DNA of 64,000 nt from Favolaschia claudopus. Its lineage: Eukaryota; Basidiomycota; Agaricomycetes; Agaricales; Mycenaceae. The notes beneath the pieces were generated by a model. It ran no database searches, had not been told where the DNA came from, and was given only the letters and a program-made list of their open reading frames with translations. Positions 23,902 through 34,458 of this stretch are shown piece by piece. The stretch spans positions 558,001-622,000 of the forward strand of contig JAWWNJ010000024.1 of the NCBI GenBank assembly GCA_037176885.1, read 5' to 3'. Position 1 is the stretch's first letter. Each line of letters opens with the position of its first letter. The position numbers and the translations under genes are program-made.

Positions 23902-25553
23902 ATGTTTCTCCAACCAAATTCTCTGCTCATTATCTACCTCGTTGGCCCTTTCTTCCAGTATGCCTCAGCAACATTTGCCAAATACGCCGCCTGCCAAAGC
24001 ACATTGAAGCCAAAATCTCTCCCGACACTATTCTGTCCTGAAGGTGCGTTCAATACGCTTTTCCCGTCCGCGTACTGTTATGTATGACCCAGCCAACCAG
24101 GAACGAAATTTGTATCTCAAACAGACAGCCATGTCCATTTCACCCGCGTACAAGACGCCGTGCTTGCCCTACCGAATGATACCTCCGCCGCATTCATTTT
24201 GATAGGTGCAGGAACATATCAAGAATCAGTGAATGTATCTAGGAAAGGCCCTACGACTTTGCTGGGTCAGACAGATCATCCTGCGTCTTGTAAGTCTCTG
24301 TTATCGTTGTACTCAATTCGAATCGAAAATTCAGCTCACTGAATCAGACGCGCACAACCTGATCACGATATTCAACACCATCTACATAAATCAGACAACA
24401 CAAAACGCGAGCACTGAAGACAATGCGGACTCTGCTGTGCTAACCGTCGCGCCGAATAAATACGCTGCTTGGACGGGCGCGGGATATTATGGGGGAACAC
24501 CAGTCCCGATACCAAATGTCCGCGTCGGGGCCCTGACTCCCGTTTTCTTCACTCATGCGTTTCACACCAGGACTTCGGCTGCACCGATTTCAAAGCGTAC
24601 AACGTCAATTTCGAGAATCGCGCTGTAATACGACCTATCCCCCCTCTCATAGCCAACCATACACTGATTAGTATATGGACCGCAACAGAACAACGGCGGC
24701 GTAGGACCGGCTCTAGCGCTCGGTATCGGCTTTGCCAACGCCTCGTTCTACGCGTCAACGTTCCGCGGTATGCAGGATACGATGTTCATAGGGAAAAACG
24801 GCAGCGCTGTTTTCCGCAAGAGTCGGGTACTAGGCTCCGTGTACGTCTTCTTTCCTTAGGTTCACTATTGTCGTTGACGATACCCGTATAGCGACTACAT
24901 CTATGGTTTCGGCACGGCGTATTTCGACCAGAGCTTGATTGGCTCGCGGGGGCCAGGATGGTGCGTATCGCAACCTTTATCCCTTCAGGTCGTGTTGCTG
25001 ACTAAGTCTTTTCCGCTCAAAATGACAGCACGACCGGATGGAAAGGCACCCCAAACTACACCAACACCTACGGCGCCTATTTTTCTCGATCCTCAATAGT
25101 CCGCTCGCCCGACGCCAATCCCTCGCTGGATCTCACCGGCTTGCAAACTCTCGGCCGGCCGTGGAATAACGCTAGCGTTGTGGTGTATATGGATGTACGT
25201 TTGTTCGCGTTTCTCTATCTACATGCAGATAGATACATATAATATGTGGAGACTGACGTTCCGCAATGGCAGTCCTACATGGACGCCTCCGTCAACCCTG
25301 CAGGCTTCCAAATCTGGTCCCCCAGCGACCCGCGGAACGAGACGATATATCACGCGGAGGCGGGGTCGCACGGTACGTTAGCTAGTCATTGGTGGGCTGA
25401 GTTGAAGATCGTGAATTACTTTTAGGATCCGGGTTCAACGCGTCCGCGCGCGTTTCGTTCGACCATCTCCTGACGGACAAGGAGGCACGTCGAAAATTCT
25501 CTGTAGAAAAGATATTCGGTGGACGGCCGACGTGGGTTGATTGGGGTTTTTGA
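23902..25553 (+). CDS. Pectinesterase (CE8), secreted, 389 aa
   Basis: Hydrolyses methyl esters of pectin outside the cell. Exons: 23902-24043, 24101-24289, 24348-24517, 24571-24624, 24689-24840, 24892-24960, 25029-25194, 25273-25372, 25426-25553. The N-terminus has a secretion signal ending near FQYASA. Family motifs appear in order: GAGTYQESV, FRGMQDTMFIGKNG (QDT), GSVDYIYGFG with the catalytic Asp of the usual DFIFG, and LGRPW. The last two are the best evidence. An ATG at 23878 is also in frame but would put acidic residues before the signal, so I chose the second. It converges on the Sua5 gene, 150 bp away. Pectin-degrading enzymes suggest growth on plant tissue. Confidence 0.87.
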
Positions 25554-25703
25554 GCTCAATTGTCATTTCAACAAAAGTCCTGCGGATGTTCAGAAGACCA
25601 GACGGAGTGTTGTTTGTTCCAGGGCTAAAATCGGGGACTTTCAGCTAAAGCGCTGAATGCGTTCACCGTCGGAACATCTGAGCAGCAACTCACGCCCTCA
25701 TCA

Positions 25704-26936
25704 CTAACCACTACCATTGATCTCATTAAATCGTATCCATACAGATTGTCCCGCTGCTTTCTTGACGCGATTCATGACCGCCAGTCCTTCCCGCTCCTCT
25801 TGAACCTCCTCTACAAGAATTAAATCCACGCCCTGCCGTTCTAATGTAAGCAGTCCATCGAATAAAAGATGTGCGGCGACCGCAGGCTCAGCGGTGGGCC
25901 CCAAAGAAAAGCGTGTCCATTCTAGTCCATCCGTGGGCAAGACACATGTCCCTAGTCGTGAATCGTTCGGTGATAGGATCCCGACCTTTAACGGCCGATT
26001 CCCATCGCCCGTTTCTCGTAAAGATGCGAAAAATGTGCTGCTATGCACCAATTGTTTCCCCTCAGGCGGCGGTGACGAAGTATATAGCAGATAGACCGGA
26101 ACGGCAGGCGAATAATGCCGATATTTCATCCCGGGCGTCGTCGGCGCCGCCTCCATCACCTCATCGCGATAATCCCGCCTATGCACCATAACTTTTGGCG
26201 GCACCTGCATCTCCTCCCTTAACACGCGCTCAATATCCTCCACCGTGATCCCCCCGGGGCGTAACACCCGAATCGCACCATCCGCATGCAACCCGTCGAC
26301 GACGGTGCTTTCCAGTCCGACACCGCACGCGCCGCCGTCGAGGATGAGGTGCACTTTGCCGTCGAGATCGCGCTGGACGTGTTCTGCGCGGGTGGGGCTG
26401 GGTTTCCCGGAGGAGTTGGCGCTTGGGGCGGCGAGGGGGGCGTTGGCGACGGCGATGAGTGCGCGTGCGACGGGGTGGGAGGGCATGCGGATGGCGACTG
26501 TGGGTTGGTTGGCGGTGATGATCGACGGGATGATCTGTGGGTCGCGGGGGAAGAGGAGGGTTAGCGCGCCGGGCCAGAAGTGTTTCATTAGAGCGGTGTA
26601 GGAGGGTGGGAGAGTGTAGCTTTTGGGGAGGAGGGTGCGTAGCATGGGGAATGAGGATACGTGGACGATAAGAGGGTTATCCGCGGGTCGTCCCTTCGTG
26701 GAGAATATTTTGGATGTGGCGGATTCGTTGAGTGCTAGGGCGCCGAGTCCGTAGACGGTTTCGGTGGGGAAGACGACTGGTTGGAGGTTGTGGACTAGGT
26801 CATGAGAAGCAGCTTCTAATACAGCCTGAGTCTCAGGTGAAGAGATGGTAGGCATTGTCGATGTTGCAGATGGAAAAGATATCGACGAAGGGTCACATTT
26901 GAGAACCTGAGTCGAAAGAGCCATCGGGCGCGTCAT
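25704..26936 (-). CDS. SUA5: Threonylcarbamoyl-AMP synthase, Sua5 type, 410 aa
   Basis: Makes threonylcarbamoyl-AMP from threonine, bicarbonate and ATP, the first step in making t6A at position 37 of ANN-decoding tRNAs. Single exon. The YrdC domain has the expected PVVFPTETVYGLGALAL and KGRPADNPLIVHV motifs, PSANSSGKPSPT, and GLESTVVDG. The linker SPAVPVYLL after GMKYRHY and a C-terminal Sua5 domain follow, as in the roughly 420-aa yeast enzyme. Three in-frame ATGs lie in the first 28 codons (26936, 26924 and one before PTISSPETQ), so proteins with and without a short N-terminal extension are possible. Open frame continues upstream of 26936 but without ATG. Confidence 0.92.
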   Translation of the reverse strand: MTRPMALSTQVLKCDPSSISFPSATSTMPTISSPETQAVLEAASHDLVHNLQPVVFPTETVYGLGALALNESATSKIFSTKGRPADNPLIVHVSSFPMLRTLLPKSYTLPPSYTALMKHFWPGALTLLFPRDPQIIPSIITANQPTVAIRMPSHPVARALIAVANAPLAAPSANSSGKPSPTRAEHVQRDLDGKVHLILDGGACGVGLESTVVDGLHADGAIRVLRPGGITVEDIERVLREEMQVPPKVMVHRRDYRDEVMEAAPTTPGMKYRHYSPAVPVYLLYTSSPPPEGKQLVHSSTFFASLRETGDGNRPLKVGILSPNDSRLGTCVLPTDGLEWTRFSLGPTAEPAVAAHLLFDGLLTLERQGVDLILVEEVQEEREGLAVMNRVKKAAGQSVWIRFNEINGSG

Positions 26937-27447
26937 GGTAGAGCAGATTTCGTGTTTCCTGAAGCCTGTTGAGCGGCCTAGAGATCGAGCGCTGCGGATA
27001 CTAACACAAACACGGTAGCGTACAGGCTCGGTATCGCAGCGCGCTATACGCGCCAAGGACGCGCGAGTCAGAAAGCACTGAATGACGAACTTTTCGCAGA
27101 AGGCGCAGGTCAAACAAAGCGCCTGTAAATGCAGTAAAGCACCAACGACGCAGTTTGTGGCACTTTCTCAGCGAACTCAGCTCACAGAGAGGTTGATGAG
27201 GTTGCAGGAAAAAGTTAGAGGGTGGCTGTGTGATAGGGCAAATCCAATCTAATCTTGCGACCAAAATGAGCAAAAATGTAGATGCATTGATTGTAGGGAA
27301 CGAGTACGGTCGTGTTACACATGCAATTGGGCATACAAGGTAGGAACGTTGGGATAGTAAGTACCAACATCCAAATAAGAGTCAGTCCGCTCCTTCTCGG
27401 CGCCGTCCCCAGTAATACTCTATATCTTCGGGCTTTCAGACACAAGC
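26937..27447. other. Interval without a supported gene (511 bp)
   Basis: 5' flank of the Sua5 gene and 3' flank of the FHA-kinase gene; no gene seen. Confidence 0.5.
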
Positions 27448-29475
27448 CTAATTCACTGGCACGACGCGACCAGACCGCAATCGCCTCACGTCTCGTTGCA
27501 CAGGCTCCGATACCAAGGCTCGAGGGGGGTTGGGGTCCATCCCTTCACCGATAACAGCCTCAACTGGTTCGCTGCTAAAGTCGATCTCGTCGAATGAAAC
27601 ATGATACGGACGATGGCCCGCTAACCACGCATGCTTCAGTGTTTCGCTGGAACCGATACGGACGGCAGGATCCACGACCAGCAATTTTCTCATAAGATCT
27701 TGAGCTTGAGAATAGTCAGAGCAACACGAATACAGACTGGCAGCGTGCGTACCTGCTTCGCTGTTATATTGCAAAACATCCCACTCAATTTTGTCCTTCC
27801 TTGGATCAAAGGGATATGCCTCTTGTATAAACTCAGGGATGAACGGATGCCGCGACGCAAGCCTGGATGCATGAAACCGTTCATCAGCCATGAGTCGAGA
27901 CTTTCTCTATGCAAAAGAAAGAAGGAAAACGGACGCACAAATTGAATATGATACACCCAAGTCCCCAGTCGTCCCACTTCCGAGACATTCGGCCGTATAT
28001 GGGTTTCTCCGTACGCCCTTGAGGTTGAGATTCGGGAGCGGTGAATATGTGGTCGGTTATGATCTGTAAAATAACTCGGGTCAGTTTCACAAACGTGTGC
28101 ATCAAGGAAAGCGACCCACGGGAAACATATTGTACGAATTTTGCACACGGGCCAACCCAAAATCAATGATCTTGATTCTTGGACGATAATCGAGCGTAAC
28201 GAGGACGTTCTGGAGCAGGTATGTCGGGTTGAGTGTCGAGAAGGGACTCGAGAAAGGGAAAACGAACATCGAGTTTGAGATCGCCATGTGAGATGAGTGC
28301 TTCGTGTATGTAAGCGACGCCACGGCAAAGCTGGAAAGAGAGTTCTTTGGCCTGGTTTTCACCTTGCGGGGAGAAAATATGAGCATTTGGTGAGCCATGA
28401 TCGGGGCATAGAACCTACTCAGGCGGTTTCGACGCAGGAGTGTGTCGAGATTGGGGCCATCGACGTACTCGAGAACTATGTCTACGAAAGGATGCATCAG
28501 CGAAGCGTAAAGGAAGAGCCAATAGAATACTGACCGACTGTGTTGCCGGTCATGTGGAAGAAGACCTCTTGAAGCAGGACGACATTGATGTGTTCCAAAC
28601 TCATAAGGGCCATAGCCTCTTGCCCAGCGCACGCAACGGTGTCCATTCCGTCTTCCTGGATAAAAGGAAATATTGAGTACTCAGAATGGCAAGATTTGAG
28701 TTAGCTGTAGTTACCGCCCACGCAGTCTTGACGGCAAACATCTGGCCGGTAGATCTCTCCATACAACGATGAACATGCCCGTGTAAACCTCCTCCGAGTC
28801 GGTCGCCGACGATATAGTATCTAAAAACCGATTCATTCTTGGACCGGCCAAACGCGTGATGAAATGTATAGCCTTGGAAGAGCTTCAGACTCATGAAGTG
28901 ACAGGGAACGTAAATGGACGAACGATAATCCTCTTCCTCGCCTACCACAGGCACTAGGCAGCCGAAAAAGACTGAACAACCATCGAAGAGTCGACGAACG
29001 TTGATACCCTCCACCTTGGCACCGTCAACCTGAAAAAAGATGAGCGAAGGATGGGTGGCAAAGGCAGAAACAATACACACGAAGGTGCCATTGGTAGTGT
29101 TATGGTCTGTAATAGTAACAACGGACATCCAATCTGACCTTCCGTTCCATTGGATGGTGGCATGGGCCTTGCCTATTAGCACAACAACATTAGAAACTCA
29201 AACAGCGCGAAAAACATGGCTTGCCACTCACTAACGGCGCGGCTGTCGAATTTGACGTAGTTCTCCTCTCCTCTCCCAATGTCAACGCGATGATTGATGA
29301 GGTTGATGCGGTGGACCTTGGGACCAGGGACAAGTGGCTCAAGGTAGCCCCAAACTTCGGCGATCTCGACTTTAGAGGTGGAAGCAACGGGTGCGGTATT
29401 CGTGGATTTTGGTTCGGGAAAAGATCGAGTGATGAAGGTCGGAAGGGTCATGGGAACGTCCAGGCAAAAGTCCAT
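27448..29475 (-). CDS. FHA-domain protein kinase with HGD catalytic loop, 502 aa
   Basis: Eleven exons: 29475-29232, 29172-29081, 29029-28924, 28872-28715, 28655-28535, 28481-28419, 28362-28268, 28209-28120, 28063-27935, 27906-27753, 27704-27448. Residues about 45-115 are an FHA phosphothreonine-binding domain (VDIGRGEENYVKF, SKAHATI, NTTNGTFVDG). The kinase domain follows: glycine loop GDRLGGGLHGHV, lysine in FAVK, Glu in AGQEAMAL, catalytic loop HGDLKLDN, DFG in IIDFGLA, APE in FTAPESQ, and SEAAQDLMRKLLVVDPAVRI. This FHA-plus-kinase order matches Rad53/Cds1/Chk2 checkpoint kinases. The usual HRD is HGD here, so regulation by activation-loop phosphorylation may differ. The catalytic Asp, Lys and DFG are present, so I expect an active enzyme. 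Confidence 0.8.
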
Positions 29476-29676
29476 GATCAAGTTAGTTTTTTTATTTTGG
29501 CCTGTTGGTATGGCACGCGTTTTATACCACGAGCGCTTTGGCCACGCTGCCTCAGAAATAATAATCGCTTTGAATAATCGCTTTGAGGGCAAACTCTTTT
29601 GATGGCACGACAATGACGGTGATCAACAAGTGCTTTGATTGTCCAGCACTCACTAAATATGGAAAGAGGCATTTGT

Positions 29677-30489
29677 TTATTCTCCCCAATTTAAACCCAA
29701 CACGTCCTCGTTCCCTCCACGAACGGCTGCCTCAACAGCTTCTGCCAATGCGCGGAGTGCAAGGACGTCTTCGCTCAAATCTCTTACTCCTTGGCCTGTG
29801 ACGATATCTGGAGCGGTGACCCCCAGTGCACGTTGTAGTGTGTCCTCGCGTTCTGGCCCACGTAACTTGTCGATCGAGGTGAGCAGTGCTGGGAGATTTG
29901 GGTGGGTAGCGAGAGCGGTGCGGATGGCAGGTGAGGTAGCTAGAAGGGGAACGCGTATAAAGAGAAAGAAACAAACGACACAAAGAAAGAACCGCGCCTA
30001 TTGCTTCATACTGGGGTGTCTGAAGGGGTTTTGGGTCATCTCGCTTGAGGGGGTCAGGATAGGCTGACTCTTCGGGGACGTATGGCCACTTCAATGAGGT
30101 GAGAGGGCGGAGAGGTGGCGGATTCTCATCCGAGAGCGGTGGTTCCTCTGGGGGATTCGGACCAGGATCTTTTACGCCCATGTTAGCAACGGGCGTATGA
30201 ATGAATAAAGGAAGGAATATACCTTCAGTTTCACGCTTCCCCGGCGCACATGAAACCTCTTATTCTATTTGTTCAAACAGGTGCTTGATTTCACCACTCG
30301 CCCATCATACCTTTGTGTTTTTTGTAACAAGGAACGGAACAGCTGTGTTGTTGTAAGCTAATACTCAGAGACGTTGCTTCAAGAATCATTCTTTCATACG
30401 GACTAGACCACCGCGCATCCAGAGCAGGTATATTTCGAGTCGTTCTCTGAGCAAATTTGGCACTTCGAGCGCTTTGACCGAGGTGCCAT
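29677..30489 (-). CDS. Zinc finger HIT protein, ZNHIT3/Hit1-like, 201 aa
   Basis: Probable box C/D snoRNP assembly factor acting in the nucleus. Exons: 30489-30404, 30342-30311, 30258-30223, 30168-29980, 29939-29677. Once spliced, the first 45 residues give a complete HIT finger: CQIC, CSGC, YCSVPCYKKHK and a final Cys in EVSCAPG. The spacing C-x2-C, C-x2-C, C-x3-C, H and C fits the family. A Pro-rich linker and a helical C-terminus (LPALLTSIDKLRG, ending LGLNWGE) follow. An apparent ATG-started frame at 30181 is only the third intron read through. The 40-base intron 29940-29979 is the weakest part of the model. ZNHIT3 versus another HIT-finger family is not certain. Confidence 0.75.
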
Positions 30490-30790
30490 TTCGGGATGAA
30501 AAGCAGACCGATTCAAATTCAAGATCCCCGCAGAGAGATTCTATTATGAACGATCCAAGGCCAGAGTCGCCCACCTGGCGCCTGAGGAGGGGCTGGATGA
30601 GCTGGAGGTATAAAAGTTCAAGCCAAAGGAAATATGTCACAACTGGTCACGTCACACTTGCCTTTCTTCTTTCCTTCACTCTCACCGCCAATCCCCTGGG
30701 GACGGTTCTGGTCGCTCTTAAACCTTATCTCCGGATCGGCTCCCGGTTACTCATTTATGTCTGTCGCGCTGGCCCAAAATTTGGGCTAAC
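30490..30790. other. Interval without a supported gene (301 bp)
   Basis: 5' flank of the ZNHIT3-like gene. It holds AT-balanced promoter-like sequence and no identified gene. Confidence 0.4.
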
Positions 30791-31358
30791 TCACTCTATT
30801 TTCGAATGAACCTCTGCGGTGCACTGTGTGCTTTTTTGCTTTGAGCTTTCAAATGACAGTGTTGGGCCGTTCATGAAGCCAATTCGCGCTCTAAATTGCT
30901 CAGAATCATCGAATTCCGACTGCTTTTGTTGCTCGCGGGTGGTTTCCGTTGATTCACTTTCTTCTGGCGCCCGAGGTGCGCTCTCCTTGAGACGTTGCTT
31001 TACTCCCCGACAAACTTCATGGGCAGAGTGACCTGGGCCCCTTCGAATCATTCGCACTATGATTGTGAGACTACCGTCGGGAAGGATCGGAAAGTAGCTG
31101 AAGTCTTTCTTCGCGAGGATAGCGTCCAGCTTGTCAACTTATGTTGCAGAAGAAAGGACGCTTTAATGTCGGCGTTGTCATCGAAATATCCAATGTCCAG
31201 CAACATATTGCAAACTGGCAAGGAAAATATTCGATGATCTCACCTTCGATTCTCTCGCGTTCCCCTGCTTTCCCGCGCCGAGTCGCCCGTGCCTTAAAGC
31301 AGATAGAGATTTCGAGGACCTGGCTGCGTTGTTGAATACCTCTTGCAGACACTGCCAT
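30791..31358 (-). CDS. Possible gene for an unidentified charged protein
   Basis: Two minus-strand frames are protein-like. The first, from 31358, begins MAVSARGIQQRSQ and continues with basic ARATRRGKAGERERIE; a GTGAGA donor follows. The second, ending at 30791, reads DKLDAILAKKDFSYFPILPD and then a charged Glu/Ser/Gln-rich tail. A single intron from the GTGAGA donor to the AG before TTGACAAG could join them. No family is recognised, so this is a tentative call. Confidence 0.3.
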
Positions 31359-31629
31359 AACGATGATCCGGTCCGAAGCCCATTATCCCAGCGCGTCCGA
31401 CGCCAGCGGACGGCTCTGATGCAATGGTGCGACGCGTATATAACCAGGGTGCCATGGTCCGCGTCACCAAAAGGTTGAACCCCTCAATACTACTCAGTCT
31501 TCATTGGCCTACGCCGCCGATCGTGAACGACACGATACCGCTTTGGGCATCTCGTGACCGTCCCGCCACAAATATTCTCGGACCTTCCTAATAGCGGGTC
31601 ATTAAAACGCAGCTTGCTTTTGAACCACC

Positions 31630-34180
31630 ATGGCCAGTGTCGACCCACAGAAAGTGTATGATGTCGTGGTCGTTGGGTAAGTTTCATACAGCTATTCGCT
31701 CCCCAACGCGTTTCTGATTAAACCTCAGCGGCGGCCCCGCCGGACTAATGGCGTCACTATGTCTTACGACTTACGGTTTCAATATTCTCCACATTGACGA
31801 GCGTCCGCACCCTACAACCGCTGGGCGAGCAGATGGGATTCAGCCTCGCACCATCGAGGTGCGCGCTAATGTTGAGTTAGCGATCTCTCCCCGCTCACAT
31901 TACGTCACAGGTCTTGCGCAACATTGGCGGAGTGTCGAACGCGCCAGTTCCTGGTGGCCCCATCGCCGGTCTTTCTCCAATCGCTGGCGGAGGAGTTGCA
32001 AAGAAGATGATTAGCAAGGGTGTGCGCGTGTATGAGGTCGCGTTTTGGGACCCCACCGCCGACCAAAAGCTCGCACGTACTTCCCGCGCTCCTTCATGTC
32101 CCGAATTTATCGACGTGGTGGACAATTACACGCTCCTGCTACACCAGGGCCTCATCGAGGAGGCATTTTTGGACGAAATCGAGGCAGTACGTTTCCCATA
32201 CTCCCGTCATAAGAGCGCGTATTTACGCGTTTTCAGCGTCGAAATCTGCTCCGCGATCCCATCCCGACGCCACGAAGTGGGATATTCCGCCCATACACAC
32301 TGCGGGATTGTCGTACACTGCCGTCCTCGGATCTTCTTAGCAGCACGCATCCTGTTGAGTGTGTGATCGAGCACGGTGACTCGAAGGCGAAGCATACTAT
32401 TCGGTCGCGCTATCTTTTGGGGTGTGATGGTGCTAAGAGCCATGTTCGCCGATGCATATCGGGCGGCGAGGAAGGTGATGGGGAGTGGAAAGGCTTGATT
32501 ACCATGCAGGGCGAGGCAACTGATATCGTCTGGGGTGTGCTGGATGCACGAGTGAAGACCAATTTCCGTGAGTTTCTCATTTGTAGCCCTCCGAGTGTGC
32601 GTACTGAGCTCGATATTATGCAGCGGACATCAAATATAAATGTCTTATACATTCAAAATCTGAAGGGAGCATAATGATCATTCCACGCGAGGCCAATCTC
32701 GTGCGCTTCTACGTTCAACTGCAAAGTACTGAAGGCGGGCAAATCGTCTCAATCACGCGAGACAAGGCGACCTTGGATATCTGCATTGCCCGTGCAAAGA
32801 AGATATTTGAGCCCTTCGAGCTAGAGTTTGGCTATGTCGATTGGTTTTCGGTGTATCAGATTGGGCAGCGTATCGCTTCTCAGTACACGCTGGATCACAG
32901 AATAATCTTGGGTGGAGACGCTGTAAGTACCGTCTCCATCCGTGTTCTACCTACTGATCTGGTTCGATCACAGACACATACACACTCTCCCCAGGCCGGT
33001 CAAGGCATGAACATTTCTATGTTGGATATGTACTCACTCGCCTGGAAGTCAGTGTTCTCTCTCCTTCTCGTTATTTGTATGCTCATTTACGATAAAGACT
33101 CAATCTTGTTATCAAAGGGCTGGGAAAGCCGGAGATACTCCTTCCTTCGTACGAGCACGAGCGGCGCGGTGTGGCAGAGGAGCTTCTCAAATTCGATGGC
33201 GCGTATTCCCGACTGTTCTCTGGACGGGGGCCCGACGCCAAGCACCTTCCTGGCGGTGTTGATGCAGAGAAGTTCATTGAAATGTTCAAGCAGAATGCGT
33301 TCTTTACCTCTGGGTGTGGAGCGATTTATTTTGCTAACGAACTCAATGCGCTTCCCGGGGCGAAGCTGTTGGATGGACGTCATAGGCGGGCTTTCAACCC
33401 GCCTGGTGTGAAGCTTGTCGCTGGGCAGCGAATGACACCAGGACATGTTACACGGGTTGCGGATGGGAATAATGTTCGCCTACAACAAGAGTGAGTGTCG
33501 CTCGTCATAGCCTATATTCTTTTGACTGAGTCGCTTTTTTTCGAAGGGTAAAGATGAACGGCGCTTTCCGAATCCACATATTCGCAGGGGATTTGCGTTG
33601 GACGCGGCCCGCTTTGGAGGCATTTGCTGCCTTTATAGATTCGCCTGACTCTTTCTTCGAGCGGCATCGCGTGAGCCCTGGCGTTCCCTCTTCTATTGTT
33701 GACGGCCCCGCCGCTGTGATGAACCACGACGATCATGCTAAGCACACACATACTTTCAATCCGTACGTCCTCCCCTCTTCAGTACCTTCAAACTCTCATC
33801 TAATTTTCAATCACAGATTCTTCACCTTCCTAACGATCGTCGGCACGCATTGGTACGAGTGGGAAATTGCTGATCTACCGAGCCCGTTACGGCTGTATCG
33901 CTCGCAGGTGTACGGTGATGCCCTCTTCGACCACCGTGTGGCCGAGGCAGATACGAATGCGCCGTTGCATCGCAAGTTTGGGATAGACATGCAGAAGGGT
34001 GCTATTGTTGTTGTGCGGCCGGATTCGTATGTCGGTGCGATTGTTGATCTGAGTGAGGATGGTTGGCTGGGCTTGAATGGTTGGTGTTCCTTCGTCTTTC
34101 AATTTGCGGTGTTTGATGTTCCTTGAACAGATTATTTTGCTGGATTCTTGAATGTTGCGCCGATGAAGGCGAAGATGTAG
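31630..34180 (+). CDS. FAD-dependent aromatic hydroxylase, phenol 2-monooxygenase-like, 692 aa
   Basis: Exons: 31630-31676, 31729-31858, 31911-32186, 32237-32567, 32624-32922, 32974-33047, 33098-33490, 33547-33762, 33817-34079, 34131-34180. The flavoprotein fingerprints are complete and in order: [13 protein letters not shown] (FAD dinucleotide loop), [29 protein letters not shown], and [18 protein letters not shown]-terminal region with [15 protein letters not shown] fits the thioredoxin-like domain of the phenol hydroxylase group, and the length matches the roughly 660-aa yeast enzyme. It would use NADPH and oxygen to hydroxylate a phenolic ring, a useful activity for a fungus living on plant material. 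Substrate is not known. Confidence 0.87.
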
Positions 34181-34458
34181 TGTAGATCTTGTAATGTGTG
34201 ACAAGAATGTGTACATATACTGTATCTTTACTATGCTATTAATCTTCTGCTCGGTTTTCCCGAGTAGCCAGTACAAAAGCGATTCGCTTGCTTTGACAGT
34301 TTTGGCCATCAAACGCGCCCAAAAATGAGCGTGACGTAACTCGACCAACCACTTCACATCGTTCACCCACCCACAACACGCTCTACACTACCCTCAATCG
34401 CGTTCATCCTACGTCTCGGCTTCTACTTGGTTAGTCTCTCATTGGTCTCCACTCTGCT

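Noticed and set aside
26245..26601. 118-codon plus-strand frame
   Set aside because: Antisense to the YrdC domain of Sua5, which is unmistakable on the minus strand.
30072..30181. ATG-started minus-strand frame MGVKDPGPNPPEE as a separate gene
   Set aside because: The ATG falls in the third intron of the ZNHIT3-like gene; splicing upstream gives a complete HIT zinc finger in the same frame.
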